Source of the DNA: Dermanyssus gallinae
Taxonomy: Eukaryota > Arthropoda > Arachnida > Mesostigmata > Dermanyssidae
Direction: 5' to 3'
NCBI GenBank assembly: GCA_003439945.1
Contig: QVRM01006004.1
Coordinates: 186,001 to 250,000, forward strand
Length of the DNA: 64,000 nucleotides
In this document: positions 49,278 through 61,168 of the stretch, one piece after another
Numbering within the stretch: the stretch's first letter is position 1
How the letters are laid out: each line of letters opens with the position of its first letter
Made by a program: the position numbers and the translations under genes
The notes under the pieces: generated by a model
Seen by the model: only the letters and a program-made list of their open reading frames with translations
What the model was told of the DNA's origin: nothing
Databases searched by the model: none

Positions 49278-49425
49278 GTTATCCTGTAGCAGAATGCCGG
49301 TTGTCCTAGGTAAGATTTCGGTTGTCCTAGGCAGGATTTCGTTTGTCCTAGGCAGGATTTCGTTTGTCCTAGGCAGGATTTCGGTTGTCCTGGGCAGGAC
49401 TTCAAGTATACTAGGCAGGGTGTAG
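49278..49425. repeat. 21-bp minisatellite, about seven units
   Basis: Seven units of 21-22 bases with core gttgtcctaggcaggatttc. The five at 49300-49404 are nearly identical, the flanking ones diverged. More decayed units may extend left to about 49200. The unit length is a multiple of three, so both strands stay open. Confidence 0.95.
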
Positions 49426-52400
49426 GTAGTCGTCTGGTAACAGGACGTCGAAAATGGCCAAGAGATAAACAATAGCAAAACAAAAAAAATAAATACGTCC
49501 ATCCTTTCGAGATAACATGCTCGTTGTTCATTCAACAACACGACAGTCTTTATGTGACTGCGGTGGTCTCTACCGACCGATCGACCGATGGAAGCCGTTG
49601 CTTTTGCCGTCGTTTCTGCCGCTGTGCTTGTCTACTTCTCTTCTACTGTTTCTTGTACTACTACTACTACTAGAGCTATAACTAGCGCGAGTATGACGAC
49701 GACCACCCCGGTTAGTACTCCGGTTACTGCCGCATGCTGGAATATGCATGAGGCACCCTGCGTTCTCCGAGCGCGACGACATGTGAAGACGGAGCATCTC
49801 TATTAAACGCGTCCGCGCGTCCGAGCTCGACGGGCCGATCGACCAACGGACGGACGAACGAACGGACGAAAACGCACCGGCTAGAAGGGCACCCCAAACG
49901 GCAGACGCATCTCCTCCGCCATTTCTGCCTGCCACGGCTACGGTCGCCGTCCCGACCATCGCCGTCGTAGCCATGATGATGATGACGACGATGACGATGA
50001 TGATTGTCGTCGTCATCATCACTATCATCATCATCGGCGTTGTGGATTCCCCCCAGACATCCATCATCAACGCTTTCTTCCTTACGGAGGTTCCGCCAAC
50101 CACCACCGCGGCCGCCACCACGGCCTCCTCTTCTTCTTCTTTTTCTCCTGTTCGTCCCAACTCCTTGTTCTTTTCTTCGTCCAACTCCTTGACTTCCACA
50201 GACTTAACGCGTCAAGTCCAACGGATAACCGGCGGGCATGGAACAGGCAGGCATTCTATAGGCATGCTGGCATCGAGTCATGTAGACAGGCAAGCGGCTG
50301 CCGACGTGATGCGTGGTGACCGCGAGCGTATACATTTGACTCGTCCGCGGTTCGAGACCGTATTCAGCCCGACAGACACGCATTAGTTCGTCGTCACTTT
50401 TCCTCTCTTTCTCTCTCTACGCCTCTGGTTACGGCCGGCGCTGTTCTATCGTTTTTATTTTTCTTCTTTTTCCTCGTCCCTCGAGAAATGTGGCGTGTGG
50501 TATCAGTTTTCAAAACGACCATGCGACGTTCATGATCTCCCCCACCCGCTCTTTCTCTTTTAGCGTTTTCCTCCCGCTTTTTTTTCCCAGTCACTTTAAC
50601 TCCTCCAGATTGATCTGGACTCTGGCTTCGTGTCGGAGGTTCATTTTGCTCTCGCGTTGTTACTGCATCGGACGCGCATCCACCCCCCCACCCTCCCCCA
50701 ACCATCTATCCATACGTCTAGAGTAGATTCCATATCAAGCACGCCGCGAGCCAGACTCGTCACGGAGACTGCTAGCGAGGCGAAGACGTTCGTCCACTTC
50801 TACCCGTTTGTCCGTTGCGTCCCGTTGGCTGATGTCCTGCCCGTCAACGTCGGGCTTAGTCAGTCGTCACCGAATCTGACTGCCGATCGGACAGAGTAAC
50901 AGACCCGGTCGGGGGTAGTCGGCCTCGTCGATTTAGGTCCGCAACCCAAACAGACTCAAGAGCTGGACGGGTGGGCGGACGGACGGACGGATAGACAGAT
51001 TGTCGTCAGTCTATCTCCCTGTCAGCCTACCGACTTGCTTGCTTGCTTGTCTGGCAAAGCAAGGGCTCGAAACGCGAAACGCGGCCGAACTCACTGCGTC
51101 TGCCGTTGCTTGGTTGCGCGCTGATCTTAGTCAGCCTCAGGCGCAATGAGGCGTTGATTGCACTCCTTTCGGTCGACCGACCGATGCAGGGAGACTAAGA
51201 TGGGGGACGGGGTACAAGGATAGAGATAGATAGAGAGGGGAACAGAAAGAGAAACAAAGATACATAAAGATAGAGAGAGATCGTGTTTGAGCGAGAGAGA
51301 GGGATAGAGGACGCGCGCGGGCGACAAAAGCACGCAGCATCAGCATCAGGTCATCAGCGTACTCTACACCAAACCACTCAGCAAGCCGGCACGATCGTAT
51401 GACTACGGTAGCGGTGATGGCGACAACAACGGCCTTAGGCTGCACCATGCACTGAGATCGAAGTACCCTGTGCGTCGCTTCCTGCACTTCTGCCACTGCC
51501 GCAAAATTCCTTCCTTCCTGCCTGCTGCTGCCAACACTGCAGCTTCCATGACGCCGCCGCCATCGCTTGTGTTCCGTCGCCGCCCAGGATGCCAATCCTC
51601 CTCTCGGCATCATTCGCGTGTTCGTCGTTGGTTGCTGTCGTCGTTTTCCCTTGTACCTCCTAACCCGTAGCCAACCGAGGAAAGGGAGCAGCCTTCAACG
51701 TCATGCAGCAGACGGTGTCCTTGCGTCCGCTGTATGGCTGGCGTCGCCACTGACGCCCCGCGACCCCCTTCCTCTCCCCCTCCCTTCCCAAAGAACTCCC
51801 AACTCCCACCCCCCGCTTTCTCCTTCTTTTCCTCGTGTCTCCCCTTTCTTTCTTCCTCGCCCCTCTACCCCCGTCCGCCCCGGCTGCAGCTGTCGCCGCT
51901 GCCGCGGCCCCGCCGTTCTGTACAGCTAACGCCTCCGTTTCCCCTGTGGCCCGCTCCTCCTGATATGTCCCCGCCTCGGCGTTGTCCCCCTCGCTCTCTC
52001 ACCAACGTCATCGCCATTTACCCACAATCGGTACTGCCCGCTTTCGCGTTGTCTCTCTCTTTCTATATCTCTCATGATCTATCTCTCGATCTCGATCTTT
52101 CTAGACCGCCCTTCGACCGCCCCGTTGTACGACAGCCCCCGCCGCCCGCGGCAACAACGCCTGAAGCTGAAAGCACGAACCACTATGGCCAGGCGTCTAT
52201 CTCCTGTCTGCCTGCGTTCCTGCATGTACGCCTGCCCGCCCGCCCGCCGCCCGGTTATTCGTTCAGTCCGTCTCTGTGTCCTGATGTCCTGACCGCCGCA
52301 CGACGACGACGGCACAGAGTCCGGCAACGAGCGTGGTTGTCGTGTGTGCCGGCTCGGCCAGCGCGTCAGGGCGGTGGCTGCAGTAGATTGCGGCGGAGGC

Positions 52401-54956
52401 GGCGGCGGCCGCGGCAGAAAGCTGAGGGGCTCCGGATGGTCCGTGGGTTGGTCGTATCTAGTTGGGGAGCGACGGAGCTCAGCAGGGACGGATGGACGGG
52501 CTGGGTAGGGAATCCCCGCCGTGTTCCCTGGTCGGCCAGTCGGGCGGTCGGTCGGTCGACCCCGAGTCGCGTTCGTCCACCGGCGGCGCGGCAGTGTTCC
52601 TTGGCGGCGATGGCGGTACTGGCCGCACCCCCACACGGTCCCCACACGCACACGCAACCAACGTGTGACTCACCACCCGGTGCTAGAGGTAGTGGTGCTA
52701 GCCGTGGCGGTGGCGATGGAGGCTGCTGCTGTTACTGCTTCTGCTGTTCCTGCCGCTGGTCCCCTGCAAGACACCCTCCTCTAGCAAGCAGCACGCCTCC
52801 CCACGGATCCCCCGGGCTTCTTGTCTCCCCCCCCCCCCGCCCGGGCCGGTCGACGAGCGAGCAGGCAGGCAGGCAAGCAAGCAAGCAAGATCCCCCCCTG
52901 GGCAGATGAGGCTTGATTCCCCCTTCTCCTGCTCCTCCTCCTCACCCCACAAAGAGCTGCTGCTACTGCGGCTGCTGCTGTTGCTGTTGTTGCTGCAGCT
53001 CCTCCTGCTGGCTCCCCTGTTTCGGCGACAATGCTGGACGACGGCTGGCCTGCGTACTTGGCTGAGGCGGGCAGGCGCCGCTAGCCGCTAGGAAGAAGAC
53101 GGGACGCGGGACGCGAGACGCGGTGCCTTGCTAGAACAGCCGCTTACCCGCTCGCCAGCAGCTCGAGCAGCACGAGTACGGGAAAACGAGGGACGCCGCC
53201 ACGAACGAGAGCGACAGCAGTGCGACTTCACAACAACAACAGCAGCAGCAGCAGCAGAAGCATCAAAACCAAATAGCAACAACAGCAGCAACAACAACAA
53301 TGATGCCAACAACAACAACAACAACAACAACAAAAGCAACAGAAACAACTGCTGTCCCGACGACCGAACGAATGAACTGACACTCATTGGCTGCCTGCCA
53401 GCCAGCCAGACGACATGCGGTAGCGACAACGACGACGACGACGAGACGGTAGTAGTTAGTCCTCGATCTGCCAACAAGTATTGGCCAACGCAGTACGAAT
53501 AGCACCTGCATTCGCGTGTTGTTGCCAGTACAAACCACCGCTAGCAAAGTACGGCCAGTCATCGTCAGCGTAGCTCTAGTTATGAAGCTGTCGTTGATAA
53601 GTCTGTAAGCGACATTGTTGTTGTTGTTGTTGATGTTGCTGCTGTTGCTCTTGTTGTTCTTGATGTTGTTGTTGCTGTTGTTGTTACTGCCATTAGTCGA
53701 ACGTTGTTAGATCCAGCGAGTATAGCATCACACTCCGGTTCGTGGGCAAAAAGGGGCTTTAAGAGTGGGCAAGTAGCAGACAGCCTCAACATCCTGTTAA
53801 GTTATCGTCCGCAATTGTATAGTTACCATTAAATGTCAACAACCTGTTGGCTGTCGCGGCCATCTTCATTAGCAGCTAGCGTCATTATCGTTATCAATAT
53901 CGGTATAGTTTTACCCACTTCAATTTCATTCTCTCAACTTCTCCTTCTCCTCTGTTCGTTCAAATTGAACCATTACCATCCTGGCGATGGACGTCTTTCG
54001 TTATTTAACGCTTCTTTAACTGTTTTCAGATTAAATAAAAAAAAAAAAAACGATTGGATCGACATCGAGCGCGTTCGCGAGCAACGACGACAACGTGTAT
54101 CATCATGTCGGTGTCAGTCGAGGTCATGTCGTCATGTGTCTCCGTTGATTCGATTCGTTTGTGTTCGCTTCTGTGAAATCTCGAAAGTCTCGAACGAACG
54201 CCTTAACAAAATGTGTCTTCTCCCGCCTTCCCTTGCGAATGATGGCGGCAATGATGATGATGATGGCGATGATGATGAAGAGGTTCGACTTTAACCTGAC
54301 GTCTAAGTAGATATACCGAGCTTACCCCAAACAGCTAGCTACGTATTCAGGCGGCGCCTTCAGGCACATGCATGCACTTGTGTGAGCATGTGTGTGAGCA
54401 CGAATGTCTGCGTATGCACATGCAAAAAGGTATGCGCAACTAGACAAAGCAGAGCAGAGCATCGCGTCAAGTAGAGAGACAGGGCGAGAGAGACACACAG
54501 AGCAACACATTGAAACAGTCGTCGTCGTCGTCGTCATTGTCAGCAGTCCGTAGAGGGGAGTCAGTCAATGCGACGACACGATAGCCAGAATCGCCGCCTC
54601 TGGATTATGGCTCGCCGTTCCACGGCATCCACCATGAGGACGACGACAACAACAACAACAACAACGACAACGACAACAACAACAACAACAATGACCGACG
54701 ATGACTGGGTTGATGAAGACACCGAAACCGAACTAACCATCATCAGTAGAAGAATTATCATCATCACGCTCACCAACAGTACGATGGTGGTGGTGGTAAT
54801 CGTGATGCTGCTGCTGCTGCTGATGATGATGATGTTGATGATAATGGATCTCTAGGTAAAATTGACCGACTTCACCACCAGAGGCCAGAATGAACGAGTC
54901 TACGAGATAGGATGGAGACAGATAGAGATAGAAAGAACGGTAGAGAGACCGGTGGC

Positions 54957-54979
54957 GGGGGGGGGGGGGGGGGGGGGGG
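54957..54979. repeat. Run of 23 G residues
   Basis: Uninterrupted G23 on the plus strand followed by a purine-rich stretch. Other long C or G runs: 33111-33127 (C17), about 42543-42555 and about 43013-43026. Confidence 0.95.
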
Positions 54980-55238
54980 AGGGAGAGAGAGCAGCGTAGC
55001 GAGGTCGCAGATGGCAGCGTACGACGAGCGACGCTGCCGGTCGCTCTCAACCATCTCGGCCGTTCCATCGGACAGCTAGCATCATTGGCGTCATCATCAT
55101 CATCACCGTCATCATCATCATCATCATCACCAACACCGTCATCATCATCAACAACATGGCGATCGACCGCGGCAAGAACGCGGTGGCAGAAGCTTTAGTC
55201 TCCGTCGTTGTCGCCGTCGTCGCAGGAACAGCAACGCC

Positions 55239-55355
55239 GTCAACAACAACCACAAGGACAACAACGTCAACAACAACCACAAGGACAACAACGTCAACAA
55301 CAATAGCAACAACGTCAACAACAATAGCAACAACGTCAACAACAATAGCAACAAC
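55239..55355. repeat. Two-stage tandem repeat of 27-bp and 21-bp units
   Basis: Two identical 27-base units (55239 and 55266) followed by three identical 21-base units (55293, 55314, 55335). All begin gtcaacaacaa, and the two unit types share a common core. Confidence 0.95.
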
Positions 55356-56006
55356 GTCAACATCAAGGCAGCAGCAGCAATCGAAGCAAACGATCGCCGG
55401 CGTGTCTCTCCGCCGCCGGTGGTGGTGCTGCTGCTGCGCTATTCGGTGGTGAGTGAGGTGAGATGAGGTGAGGTGAGGTTGTGGTGGTGATGGCGATGGT
55501 GGTGGTGGTGGTAGATGTAGGTACGGCCTCCGCGTACCGTCTGTACGCGTCCTCTCGTCCGCCGTCTCGTGTATTGTAGTCGCTTCTCGGCCGTGCTCTC
55601 GCTCTGCGACGCCACGACGCCCAACGGGCCGGCGACGACGACGATAGCAGCAATAGCAGCAACAACAGCAATAGCAGCAGCAGCAGCAGCAACAACTACA
55701 AGAGCCGCAACGCCGGGCGAACGGACGCGCCGACGAGGCTGTCGTTGAGTTGAGCGGGCGAGCGAACGAGCGGGTGAGCAAAGTTGCGCCGAACAACTCT
55801 GAGAGCTGAGGTGAAGCGAGGTGGGAAGCGAGTGAAGTGCGCTGCTCAACGGAAACGAAGCCGGTCTGCCTCCTGTCGTCGTTGTTGTCGTCGTCGTCGT
55901 TAGCGACGCTGTTGTTGTCGTCGTCGTTATCATTGTTGTTGTTGCTGTTGTTGTTGTTGTCGCCGTGGTCCCCGTTGCTACTGCAGGCTCTTGTCTTGCT
56001 GATGCG

Positions 56007-56048
<42 letters not shown>

Positions 56049-56502
56049 CCCCTTCCCCTTGTCCTTCTTCCTTTTCTCCTGCCGCGGCTGTACTATAGAT
56101 TCTACTACTACTACTGCTGATTCTACGACTACTCATCATTCTATTATTCGATCTCTGCGTTCCTTCTTCAGACGATTACAGCTTCTACGACCAGTGACGA
56201 AGTACTACGTATTCTACAATAACAGCCATCATGACGACGACGACGACGACAACAGCAACAACAACAACACAACAACAACAGCAACAACAACAACAACAAC
56301 AAACAACAACAACAACTACAACATTACGACTACAGTCGTCGCCGGCGACGCTGCCATTGTTGCTGGTCTGTTGTCGGTCGATCAAACGTAGACGTTCTCT
56401 CTCCGTCGAAACTCGGCTTGCCTCCGAAACTCGACTTGCCTCCACCACCACCACCACCACCATCATCACCACCACGACGACTCCTCCTCCTCCTCCTCAC
56501 GT

Positions 56503-56524
56503 AGTAGAACTAGACTACTTCTAC
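56503..56524. repeat. Target-site duplication of the SINE, left copy
   Basis: 22 bases starting agtagaactagactac, identical to 56728-56749 on the other side of the SINE. Confidence 0.85.
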
Positions 56525-56727
56525 TACCGACTACTAAAAACAAACTTTTCGGGCTGACCCTTCAGCCAAGACTTAACGTCCACGGAACTGTTTTTCACAT
56601 TGCTTCATAGACGGACCCCCATAAATACAAATCGGTGCAACAGTGGGGCTCGAACCCGCGCACCTGCTATGTGTCTCCTCCGGTTGCGAGGCGCAGGCGA
56701 ATGCACCACGCCACCACCGGTCTCGAC
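56525..56727 (-). mobile_element. tRNA-derived SINE, full-length copy 2 with target-site duplication
   Basis: About 200 bases flanked by an exact 22-bp direct repeat, as expected for LINE-mediated insertion. On the minus strand the head resembles a tRNA (gtggtgcattcgcctgcg...cctcgcaaccgg), with a good B box GGGTTCGAGCCC at about 56645-56656 and a weaker A box (TGGCGTGGTGC). The body ends with an A/T-rich tail toward 56525. The insertion target is an imperfect CTACTA/ACTACT tract. Confidence 0.85.
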
Positions 56728-56749
56728 AGTAGAACTAGACTACTTCTAC
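56728..56749. repeat. Target-site duplication of the SINE, right copy
   Basis: Exact second copy of 56503-56524. Confidence 0.85.
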
Positions 56750-59602
56750 TTCTACTACCACTACTAATACTACTACGACTACTTCGACTACGGCTTTCTT
56801 CTACGACGATACGATCATGCCTACATCTACATTCACGGCTTGTACGTCTAAGGCCGTAGAGGCCGTTGCTGGTGCGTTTGCTGACGCTGCCACCGCTGCT
56901 GTTGCTGCTGCTGAGGAGAAGGCCGAGATCGCACCGAATCCAACCGAACTCACCGAACAACGACGGACGAACAAACGCAGGCACGCAGGCAGGAAGGAAG
57001 GAATGGTGACGAGCCAAACTCGACGGTGGCCGGAGAACAGCGCTGTGCGGAAGCGGTGCATTCTCTGAACATCTGGCCCGTCCTCGATCCTCCGTGATCC
57101 TCTTGTCGTTGTTCTCATTGCTACTGGTGGTGTTGTTGTTGTTGTTGCTGTTGTTGCTGTTGTTGTTGTTGCTGTTCGTCGTTGTTGTCCTCCGTTGCGG
57201 CCGAACCGTCGCCGTTGGCTCCGGCCGGCGTCGTTGCTGTCGTTGTTGCTGTCAGTGCCCTGCTACGGCGGTTCTTGCCGTCGCTGCTGCTGCTGATGCG
57301 CTGTTTCTCGCGCGCTCTCTCGGCGCTTGCCTGATCCCGTTTTCTCTTTGGCAGTTTCTCAGTTTCTCGGTCTCCGCGTTCTCTCTCTCTCTCTCTCTGC
57401 ATGTATCTCTCTCTCTCTTCGCTCTCTGCGTCGATCTTCGTTTGGCCTCCGTCCTGCGCGTCGTCGTCGTCTTCTGTCTTCTTCATCTTCTTCTCCTGTC
57501 TATCTGTCTGTCTGTTCTGCGTTCTCGTCAGGAGTTCTTGCTTGCTCTGATGAGTGACGCCGACGACGACGACGACGACAACAACCACGGCCGTGACGAC
57601 GACAACAACAACAACAATAAGAACAGCAACAAGAACAACAACAACACCAACAACAACAATGACAACAACAACTAAGGCTACTACAACTGGTCAATCAATG
57701 GTCCAGCGTGTAACCATCCGTCGTAGATGCGTAGATCTACAACGGGCCACAACCCGCCGATGGACAGTCGGCCGGCGGTTGTGGTTCTTTCCTTCCATCC
57801 CACCATCCCATTTAACTTTGTCTGTCCGTCCGGTCGTCTGCCCATCCGCGATCAATTCTTGCTTGACGGCGGTGTCGCTGATGTTGTCATTGTCATGGCT
57901 GTTACTGTTGTTGTTCTCGTCGTTGTTGTTGTTGTTGTCGTCGTCGTCGTAGTCGTAGTCGTTGTTGTTGTTGTTGTTGTTGTTGTTGGTGTTGTTGATG
58001 ACCATCTTGGTTTCGAGATCATGGCAGTGGTTGTCGTCCTCAAAAACCAGTAGCCGCCGCAGCAGCGACAGCAACAACAGCAACAGAACCAGTCGCACCA
58101 CCACCACCATCACCACGAGCACCACCATTACGAACCAGAGGACAACGACGACGACGACGACGGCGAACAACGCCACCGCCGGCAAGAACGGCGGCCAGCA
58201 GTACCGAGAGCGCGGGGCGCCGGTTCGCCTGCCTGCCCGCCCGGCCAGTGAACGCCGATTTTCGGTGCATTCTTCTTCTCATCGAGATTCATGCCTGCCC
58301 TGCCCGCTCAGACTGAGACGGCTCGGTGAGGCGGTGTTGTCGATTGTTGTTGTTGTTGTTGTCGTCGTTGACGATGACAACAACAACAACGACGACGTCT
58401 CGCCGCCACCGTCACCGCCTAGAATCAACGGCAACAGCAGCAAACGCAGAAGCAAAGGTAGAAGCCCTACCAGCTACAGCAACAGCAACAACAACAATAA
58501 CCACAACAACAACAACAACAACAGCAACAACCACAACAACAATACCAAACAAGAATAGAAACAGCAGCAAGCAGGCGGCAACTGGAACGAGAACGCGGTT
58601 ACGGCAACGAAGATGATGGTGCCTGCGACGACCGACGACCGACCGTCATGACAAAGAATTCTTCGCCGTACTCCATGATCATCATCATGGTCATGGTCGC
58701 GTCGTCGCCGTACAGAACGACAACGACAGGACTGCCGAACAGACACGCCTAAACTGCGACGGAGGTTGTGTTCCTGCTTCTGCTGCTGCTGCTGTTGTTG
58801 GCGTTGTTGTTGTTGTTCCTGCTGTTTTTTTCTTGTTGTTGTTGCTGGTCCTGCTGCTGCTGTTGTTGTTGTTGTGGTTGTTGTTAGTCTTTCTTGTCTT
58901 GCCTGTCTTTTTGCCTGACAATCCGGCCCCGGCGTACAGCGACGACAACGACGACCACGACGACACGGGGGTCACAGTGCTGCGACTTCTTCAGCTGCTG
59001 CGACTGCGTACAGACATGCATGACGGCCATGATGGTGATCTCTGGCGACGACGACGACAACAACAACAACAACAGCAGCAGCAGCAGAAGAGTAGAGACG
59101 AAAGAAGAAGAGGAAAAAATAGCAGTAGAGGAACAACAGCACCAACAAGAAGAATACAGCATAGAGAGCAGCATTAGCAGCAGAGGCCCCCTCCTAACCG
59201 CAAGGGCAGACGGTGCAGGTTGACTATACCGAATGGTTGCAGCACGTCAGCAGATATGGTGACAATACACCTCGATTCAACGGATGAACATACGCTCGAG
59301 AGACTACCTTGATGATGACGACGCCGATCAATAACAACGCCCGGCGATGAGAATCGTCGCCATCGTGAACGTTTTTGTTGGTATTGTTGTTCAGGCAGTA
59401 GTTATTGTTGTTGTTGTTGTGCATGCTGCTGCTGTTGTTGCTGTTGTTGTTGATGTTCTTGTTGCTGTCGATGTTGACGTCGCCGTCCTGGTCTTTTGCT
59501 TTTCCTGGTCGTTCGCATTTCGAGGTTGACGGGACGGCGCGCTACCCTGCGGCGTAGCCTGCGCGTTACCCCGCTCGCTCCCAGGCCTGTCTTGCCTGTT
59601 TG

Positions 59603-59720
59603 CGGTTGTGGAATGTTGTTGTTGTTGTTGTGCATGTTGCTGATTTTATTGTTGCGGTTGTGGAATGTTGTTGTTGTTGTTGTTGTTGTGATGTTGCTGT
59701 TGCTGATTTTATTGTTGTTG
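59603..59720. repeat. Duplicated (GTT)n-containing unit
   Basis: The segment gcggttgtggaatgttg, a (GTT)n run, gatgttgc and tgattttattgttg occurs twice in tandem with different numbers of GTT. Confidence 0.85.
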
Positions 59721-61067
59721 TTGTTATTGTTGTTATCATTGTTCTTATGGTTGCTGTTGTCGTTTTTGTTGTTGCTTTTTTTTCTGTTTATCGTATCATC
59801 ATCTTCATTGTCACCAGAGTTACCAAAGTTCGCATCATTCATTGTAGAACTTGACCTCTTGTTACAGTGGTCAACCGTGGTGCGGTCACACCATCGTTAT
59901 GCTCTTCATTCTCCTAATCCTTCATTATCATCATCATCATCATTCGCCAAATCCATTTCTTGATCTCGAATACCTGGTGCTCTTGAAATATCTAGTGATG
60001 CCCATAAAAGTGTCAATGACAAGTCTTTTTCGTCGATACTAGCAAATTATACTGAACTCGCTGAAGTACAGGTAACTTTACCCACGTTAAGGTACTCTGC
60101 ACCGTTTATAATATATATATATATATATGCGCACAGCATAATACGTAAATTGTGCTAGTCTGTTACACGTCGATGTATAACCTATAAAATATAAGAATTA
60201 TTACATGTCATGCATCGATGTGTAACGGCGTAACACAACTGACGTATTGTGCCCCCGGCTGGCAAACTGTGCTCGGCTTGACTTAGTTTAGACTAAAAGT
60301 AGATATGGCCGTCGGGATACGATAGTTACGCCAAATTACACATACGCACATACATGTATTTCAACGTACACACATACACGTGGTCGTTCTCGCTTACTAC
60401 CGTACTATGAAAAAGGCACATTAAACGAAAAGAAAACTACATTTGCAATATTTACAACAGCGACAACAGTAAGAATAACAACAACAACAATAAAAAAAAC
60501 AACAACAACAACGACACCACCACCACCAACAACAACAACAATAATAATAATCGAACGTCCAAAATTGTAGTATCTAGCAGCAGCAACAACAACACTACAT
60601 ACAGTGTGCCACAATGCAGACCACCAGATGAACGATTATAGTTAGACTATACACAGCGTGGTACACGCGACGACGCGCCAGTTTAGTCCGCCGAATACGC
60701 AAAGTAATGCTACTACGGCATAAATACCGGCAAAGCCAATCAACTATCTAACTATCTAACAAACTAACTAACTATCTAACATTAACTAACAGTCGCCAGT
60801 CAGTCGCAGCCAGCCAAGCGTAGCTTTCGATTGTCGATTGTCAATGCGACAGGCGACGGCGCGAGCTCACCAACGTGGTAACCTATCGTTGCACTAGAGG
60901 CGACGGCGGTGGTGGAGTTCCACAAACGCAGTTGGACGAAGAAGCAAAAATTAACATCAGCCAAAGCAACTAAAACAACAATTGCAGCAGCAGCAGCAGC
61001 AGCAGAAACAACAATTGCAGCAGCGTCCGTAGCAATTCGCCGGGCTGCGCGTTAATGAGAAACTTAC

Positions 61068-61168
61068 CGGGCTGATGGTGAGATCAGGAAACGCGACGTG
61101 GCCGAGCTTCGTCTCTGTCGCCGTAAAACGCGACGACATCGCGTTGCGTGGTTCGTCGTCGTCGTCGT
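61068..61168 (-). CDS. Candidate first coding exon of the MADF gene
   Basis: 101 bases between a CAG acceptor (ccgtcgttgcag) and the donor CCG|GTAAGTT, on the minus strand. An ATG at 61139-61137 opens 24 codons, ending FPDLTISP in phase 0. It then joins in phase to the MADF exon at 25212, which begins IIPGLAKQLG. The frame is also open upstream of the ATG (DDDDEPRNA), so coding could start in a further exon to the right. Mixed amino-acid composition and a consensus donor set it apart from the surrounding triplet repeats. Linkage to the MADF exons 36 kb away rests on strand, phase and the lack of another partner. Confidence 0.55.

Larger units (their letters stand above)
25213..61067 (-). other. 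Giant MADF-gene intron (inferred), triplet-repeat-rich domain
   Basis: If the exon at 61168-61068 belongs to the MADF gene, this whole stretch is one 35.9-kb phase-0 intron with GTAAGT and CAG ends. From about 25.45 kb onward the base composition changes. Dense, short, interrupted tracts of (AAC)n, (ACG)n, (AGC)n, (ATC)n and (AAG)n alternate on both strands, with CT tracts and tetranucleotide runs. Examples: 26303-26390, 28905-29050, 32125-32270, 46525-46870, 53225-53345, 57595-57675, 58370-58560, 60470-60550. Open frames of 100-390 codons here are homopolymeric-residue artefacts on both strands, and I count none as genes. Other exons inside cannot be excluded. Confidence 0.5.

Noticed and set aside
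51734..52909. 391-codon plus-strand open frame, the longest in the window
   Set aside because: Pro/Ser/Arg-rich GC-driven frame in low-complexity DNA, with similarly long frames on the opposite strand; no domain, no start context, no splice logic.
53225..53345. CRISPR-like or satellite array impression from regularly spaced CAA/CAG tracts
   Set aside because: Units are simple triplets without spacers; eukaryotic microsatellite DNA.
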